From contig JAKULF010000013.1 in assembly GCA_022661535.1 (NCBI GenBank), positions 744,001-808,000 of the forward strand: a stretch of 64,000 bases of DNA, read 5' to 3'. Positions 58,512 through 64,000 of this stretch are shown here, one piece after another (position 1 is the stretch's first letter; every line of letters starts with the position of its first letter). A program made the position numbers and the translations under genes. The notes under the pieces were generated by a model. It was not told the origin of the DNA. It was given only the letters and a program-made list of their open reading frames with translations, and searched no databases. This DNA is from Eutypa lata (Eukaryota; Ascomycota; Sordariomycetes; Xylariales; Diatrypaceae).

Positions 58512-61125
58512 ATGTCAGACTATGATTCGGGGGACGACTTGTTGGCAGATGTCAACATCGATACTCTTGTCTCTTCGTCCAAGCGTTCACGCCCAGATGA
58601 TGACAGTGACCATGATCAATCCGAACAGAATCATGTGAGTAAACGTACAAAGGTTGAAGGAAGCGATGCCAACCTCGACGCCATTGCACGACAAATCCTC
58701 AAAGAGAAATTCGGTTACGACGACTTCCGTCATGAGCAGCGTTCTGCCATTCGCTCTGTCTTGAGGGGGGAGAATACCCTAGTCATTTTCCCAACCGGCG
58801 CCGGGAAGTCATTGTGTTACCAGGTGAATATTCCTTCGACTTATGTGTAATCCCTATAGCCCTTATAACTCACCAATCTCTTTAGATACCAGGCATTGCT
58901 TTTGAGAAGCTCGATACCGAGGACGGTAGTCAAAGATCCAATGGATCAGGCATCACCATTGTCGTCTCGCCCCTGATTGCGCTCATGAAAGATCAAGTTG
59001 ATGCTTTGAAGCGCAGAGGAATCGCCGCCGATTGTTTAGACTCTACCAAGACCTACGAGCAGTCTAAGGATATTAACGCATCTATGCGAGAAGGGCGACT
59101 GCGATTGCTCTACTGCGCTCCTGAGAGATTAAACAATGAGGGCTTCGTTGAGAGTATGAAGTATGTCGCAGGAGGCGTTCGCCTGGTTGCTGTCGATGAG
59201 GCACATTGTATCTCAGAATGGGGACACTCCTTCAGGCCCGACTACTTGAAAGTTGCACGCTTTACCAAAGAGGTAAAAGCTGAGAAGGTCATCTGTCTCA
59301 CTGCCACCGCAACACCCCGGGTTGCCGAGGATGTATGCAATGCGTTCGAGATTAAGGAGACAAATGTGTATCGCACGTCTCCTTACAGGCCGAACTTGCA
59401 GCTATTTGCCAAATCGTTCAAGACTAAGAAGGAAAAGTACCCAAAGTTGTTGAACTTTCTAAACAAATATCGTGGCTCGACTCTTATCTACGTCACAGCA
59501 CAGAAGCAAACCGAAGATCTTGCCAGTCAGCTGCGGAAAAGTGGGTTTAATGCAATGTCATTCCACGCAGGTATGAAAACGGAGGACAAGACGAGAGTCC
59601 AAGACGAATTTATGGCATCTAGAATACCCATCGTGGTCGCAACCATCGCCTTCGGTATGGGCATCGACAAAGCCGACATCCGTAACATCATTCACTACGA
59701 TCTTCCCTCTACTATAGAAGAGTACAGTCAGCAGATCGGACGTGCCGGAAGAGACGGGTTGCAAAGCCATTGTGTGTTATACATCTGCCGGGAGGATTTC
59801 TACATCAAGGAGAACTTCGCGCGTGGCGACCTGCCGTCCCGAAACTCGATACAGGGGCTACTAGAAGATCTCTTCAGCCAAGAGGTGATCAGCGTGCCGA
59901 ATGGCGAGGGTTTCAAAGTCGTCCACAACCAGCTCAGCCAAGATTACGACATCCGAGCCAGCCCACTCACCATCATCCTCGCGACACTCGAACTCCGATT
60001 CGGCTTGATCCGAGCCATCACCCCGGAATACTCTTCGTACAAGTACGAAGCCACGACCAAGTACGGCTACTTCGCGCAGAAAGAAACCTCGCGCCAGGGC
60101 AAAGCCATATTCGCCAACGCGAAGAAAGCCGTCAAGTGGTACGACATCGACGTGGGCGCCGTCGCGTGGCGCGAGGGTATCCCACGCAACGATATCGTAC
60201 GACGGCTGAACGAGCTCCACGACGCGGGCGCCCTCATCCTCCGCGTCAGCGGCGTGCAGAACAAATACAGGATCCTCAAGCCGCTGCCCCAGAGCAGCGA
60301 AGAGATCGACGACCTCGCCGGCCGCCTGCACGCCGACATGGAAGCGCGGGAGGTCGACGCCCTGAATCGCATCGACCAGGTCGCTAGCCTCATCACCGGC
60401 AGCCGGTGCTTCGCGCTCACGCTCGCCGAGCACTTCGGGACGGGGCTCCCCGACGGGAGGACGACCTGCGGCCACTGCACGTACTGCCTGACGGGGAAGC
60501 CCGTCACGCTGACTCCGAAGCCGCGACCCGAAGACCGCCCCGTCGATATAGATGCCATCATGAAGATCCTCGATGCCTGCGACGTCCGTGATGATCCCCG
60601 CTTCCTGGCGCGCGTCGCCTTCGGCATCAAGAGCCCCCGTGTCACAAGGCTTAAGCTCGACAGGCTGCCTGAGTTTGCGTCCCTGGAGGATCATGATTTC
60701 GATGTAAGTTCTAGTTACCTTTTATTTATTTTTTCGAGTTCGAAATGTCTCTGTCCGTGCTTGTAGAGCATCGAGTCGATTCGTCCGATAGTGCTATGCA
60801 TGTGTATACAAGTAGCTAACGGTTTTCATAGTCCCTACTGAAGGAATTCACGCGCGCCTGTGACGCCGACGCGCGCGAACCGAATGCAATCCGGAAGCCT
60901 GCCGTCAAACGAGAGACCAGCTCGACGCGAGGAAAGACTACGCGCGGATCATCCTCTCAGCGCGGAGGATCGTATAGTCAGCGTGGAGGATCGTATAGCC
61001 AGCGTGGGTACTCTTCGCAGCGTGGAGGGTCCTACGGCCAGCGTGGGTCTTCTCAACGTGGGTCCTACGGCCAGCGGGGCTCCTATTCTAAGCGCGGATC
61101 GTATACCGGAGGCGTTTGGTATTGA
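58512..61125 (+). CDS. RecQ-family DNA helicase with RG-repeat C-terminal tail
   Basis: Exons 58512-58823, 58886-60703 and 60832-61125, all phase 0, encode 807 residues; the ATG at 58512 begins MSDYDSGDDLLADVN. The acidic head precedes the helicase core: FGYDDFRHEQRSAIRSVLRG (motif 0), FPTGAGKSLCYQ (Walker A), VVSPLIALMKDQVDAL, AVDEAHCISEWGHSFRPDY (DEAH and the RecQ loop), CLTATATPRVAEDV (motif III), YVTAQKQTEDLASQL and FGMGIDKADIRNIIHYDLPS, QQIGRAGRDG (motif VI). Zinc-type cysteines appear in CREDFY and CGHCTYC. The enzyme is a 3'-5' helicase for recombination and fork repair in the nucleus. It is far smaller than Sgs1/QDE-3 enzymes, so it probably belongs to the short fungal RecQ group. Exon 3 encodes a tail with repeated SQRGGSY units ending GGVWY. 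Confidence 0.9.
60950..61100 (+). repeat. In-frame repeats coding Q-R-G-(G)-S-Y
   Basis: Units such as CAGCGTGGAGGATCGTATAG recur about eight times with drift inside exon 3 of the RecQ gene. Confidence 0.85.
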
Positions 61126-64000
61126 GTTATAGTGCTATTTGTTGAGGCACGAAGCTTGTATTAGTATTACTGGCGCATTTGCCATGGATCTTTGAGGGTT
61201 CTTTTGGGATCGGAGTTTGCTGGACTTGAAGGACATGGCTTTATAGATACGGTACTGTATATTATAGGTTAGAATGGAGGTGGCCTTGAAGGTGGCTTGC
61301 AATCGCAACGACCGTTGAGTCAATTCGATTTAGAACAGATTTTTACTCGCACTTTCTTTGTGGCAGGGTCGGAATGGATCAGCGGCTTAGAGGTAGACCT
61401 TAAGAAAGGGAGCAGCGCACTTTTGCAACACCGCATGTAGGTATATTGTTAGACATATTGTTAGACAGCTGAACTTGCAATTTCGTTGCACCACCCTCCC
61501 CCGTTCCTATGCAGGACCCCTCTCCCAGGCTAGGGGTTCAATTATTTATAGATTGGCATAAGGAGTTGACCCAGATACATGACACCTCCGCCTCTGTTAG
61601 CAAGCTAAGTATCCAATATTCGAATATTGGCTTAGCTTAGCAATATGAATTGATGCCTGAATGCTATGGTACTCGACAACTTAGACGCAGCGATAGGTAC
61701 CAGGGCCTTTGGTATTATGCCACTAGCATGCTAATTACCATTCATGAATTCGCATGATCATGCATGACCTTGCAAACGAGGAATATCCTGCACGTAACAC
61801 TAATAACACACCGTCAACAATGGGGGGAAAAGGTCAACATCCATATATTTGCATAAATCCTAAGGAACTTAGGTTTGCGTTGCAATTAACAAAAACAATA
61901 CCTTAACTTGTTTTTGTAGTTGATCTGTCTGTTAATTCTCTTTTATCAACATTTAACATTTCCAGCATCGCTTTTTACGTCAGATTGGTCACTAAGTATA
62001 CAGGCTGGAAAGTAACGCAATAAAATTACTGCGTGGATAACGATTGGTGTTCATTACCTTCACAAACTTATCAATATCAAGTTTTTATATATTGTAGTTA
62101 TTGCAACGCGATGCATTGATATTATACTTGGTGGTCGTATGTGGACACCAAATGTAGCTTATATGATTTATTGTTCGTTGACATGATACATTTGTATAGT
62201 ATCATTAACATGTGAGTGGTTACTTAGTGCCTAGGTAGGTGTAGCCTGCCAGGAGTCATGGCCTTATGCCCTTGGACGAATAACTTTGTGGCTTGGATTT
62301 TTGTGAATTTTTGTGGCGGATGCGCGGAATGTGGCGGAGATGAAAATTGTGGCGTGTGCAGAAATTGTGGCGGGTGCGGGTACAGTGGGTGTGGCACATT
62401 TGTGGCGCAGGTGTGGCGCATGACACCTTAGCAAAGGGGTTACCTATTTTCAGCTTTGCTTTGTTTGACCCTTACTTTTCATGCAACGAGTACAACACAC
62501 TATGCAATATGGCCATTTTCATCCACCGCAACTTACCAAATGAAGGTGCAGGTGCATCATAAGTAACGCCAAATTCACATGGCCGGCTGGTGGAGTGTGT
62601 TGCATTACTTGCCAGCCTGTATATTATGTAGATGAGGCTTCTGACGACTTTATATCTGTGACTAGTACGGTATCGAAGCATCTCTCCTCGGCATGGATCG
62701 AATAGAAACCGTTAGCTCTCCTGGACTATCTTGACAGCGAAATACGCTTTGAAGAACCTTTGAGTCGACCTAAGGTCGCGCTTGTAAGGTATGCATTCGG
62801 CGGCTTGGTTGTAAAACGGGTGCGAATTCAATATTATATATGAATGTAGTACAGATCTCAACTCTGACTTTTCATTCGGCTGTTATTATCGCCAATCCTA
62901 CCAGGTGGTACCATAATATTGCACATAAGATTTACACTCTTGTCAATCATAAATTCTAGGATTCTCGATGCATTCCTAACTATTGCCCAGGTGTTCTTTG
63001 CCACCCCCAACCATGAAGACCACCGTCCCTGGGGAGATCCTTTTGGCCATGACTAGGACTATTATACATCCGAACTATGATCATCTACCAGCACAGTTGC
63101 TCGCCAGTCTAGTAGCTGCAGTTTCCAAAGCTTCCTACATCTTCCATGAGTTAGGCCAAGAGTATATAAGTGTAGAAAAAAGGGCTTATAGGAGGGAGAC
63201 CAAACTGGATCCATTTATTCATCTAGTATTAATGACCCCTATCATCCGTTAGATTGGTAGTAATAAGTATGAGACAGTAGTAGATATGTATTGCAAAGCC
63301 GATGTAAAGTTGAAACAAATGAAACCGTGTGATATTTATCGACGCATCGAACGTAGTTGGTGATATTATCTTTTCACTAAAGCCCAATGTCAATACAACG
63401 AAATAATGAGATCCATAGACAAGAAAGGTATATTCTTTGCGTGATACAGGGGTATCATATACCAGGCTAATATAGTCTTCAACCTGTTACTAATCCTAAG
63501 TGTAAGCGCGTAGGAATCGTCTGGAAATGGGTCAAATGGTAATCGGGCTCTGGGTTATTAGGGAATGAATATTGTATATCGGTGATAAAATGGTCGAGTA
63601 CGGTGAACAACTATGAGGAATCAGAATCTAGTTTATAGCTACGTAGAAAGGTTGGATTTAGTTCAAGGGACTGAGAACTAGGCATGGGATTAGGTGACTC
63701 GTTAATTTCTTCCATATGTCAGGCAATATTGTTACTTCGATACGTTCAATTTCATCTTGATCACATCGATAAAACCTCTCTTGTCTCTTCTAAAACCCGA
63801 ATTCAGTAGCCTACCTAGACATGGTGCAGTTCATTGTGAATGCATAGTACTTATGTACGTAGTGCATGATCATACATGTGTGCGAGTCGACGCGTTGCTC
63901 ATTCGACGTATTTCCCTAGAGGATGAGAGTGGTATAGGTATCTTGACACTCTATTATGCCACAAACACATGTGCTATATATCAATCTAGGGTACACAGCG
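61126..64000. other. Terminal 2.9 kb, no supported gene
   Basis: No frame shows coding character. A TGTGGCG-rich imperfect repeat lies at 62300-62430. A small frame with an ATG at 63012 (MKTTVPGEILLAMTRTIIHP) of 79 codons has no motif and is not called. CCTAGGTAGGT occurs at 62230. Confidence 0.5.
62300..62430. repeat. Imperfect TGTGGCG minisatellite
   Basis: The word TGTGGC(G/A) recurs at irregular spacing of about 10-25 bp in a G+T-rich strand. No gene overlaps it. Confidence 0.7.

Noticed and set aside
59861..60694. 277-codon antisense frame in the RecQ gene
   Set aside because: Mirrors the GC-rich helicase coding strand; no protein features.

Overview
The window is nuclear DNA of a filamentous ascomycete (Pezizomycotina, most likely a sordariomycete; I cannot place it lower). 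The grounds are genes split by short GT-AG introns of about 50-80 nt with TACTAAC/GCTAAC-like branch sites, fungus-specific families (DMATS prenyltransferase, PTH11/rhodopsin-type receptor, Vip1-like RRM protein), and transposon blocks reduced to A+T with loss of CpA/TpG, the trace of repeat-induced point mutation (RIP). No operons, rRNA, confident tRNA or CRISPR are present. Gene models below were spliced by hand from reading-frame continuity and consensus splice sites.

Layout. 0.6-1.65 kb: a four-exon secreted Cys-rich protein (-). 2.9-3.9 kb: an RNase H-fold protein (-). 5.3-6.3 kb: a Vip1-like RRM protein (+). 7.3-9.0 kb: a Ser/Gln/His-rich coiled-coil protein (-). 11.2-12.5 kb: a 73-residue conserved small protein (+) and a small four-helix membrane protein (-). 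13.1-13.9 kb: an alpha/beta-hydrolase pseudogene (-). 15.4-17.5 kb: an eight-exon APC-family permease (-). 18.5-19.8 kb: a seven-helix rhodopsin/PTH11-type membrane protein (-). 20.3-21.0 kb: a TA-flanked Tc1/mariner-like non-autonomous element with an AT core. 21.8-23.8 kb: decayed genes (a GNAT acetyltransferase and an unrecognised gene). 25.3-26.9 kb: an MFS transporter (+). 28.5-30.1 kb and 35.7-37.3 kb: two large low-complexity orphan proteins (+) separated by a 5.6-kb gene-poor stretch; the second carries a Zn2Cys6-like cysteine pattern near its C terminus.

38.7-44.8 kb is the most coherent functional block: aldehyde dehydrogenase, FAD-dependent amine/amino-acid-oxidase-like flavoprotein and a DMATS-type aromatic prenyltransferase, all on + and adjacent to the TE block. 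It could be a small indole/aromatic-alkaloid tailoring cluster, or the first two may form an amine-oxidation pair with the prenyltransferase a chance neighbour. 46.1-52.6 kb is a 6.5-kb AT-rich block without usable ORFs, containing a RIP-degraded LTR retroelement recognisable by its two ~285-bp direct terminal repeats. 54.0-56.0 kb: a TET/JBP-type 2-oxoglutarate/Fe(II) dioxygenase, a family that oxidises methylated bases and is often associated with transposons. 56.8-57.2 kb: a second small secreted Cys-rich protein (-). 58.5-61.1 kb: a RecQ helicase with an unusual RG-repeat tail. The last 2.9 kb shows no supported gene.

The best candidates for something new are the ALDH-flavoprotein-DMATS trio, the TET/JBP-like gene beside a RIP-degraded retroelement, the two orphan proteins, and the RG-repeat tail on RecQ.
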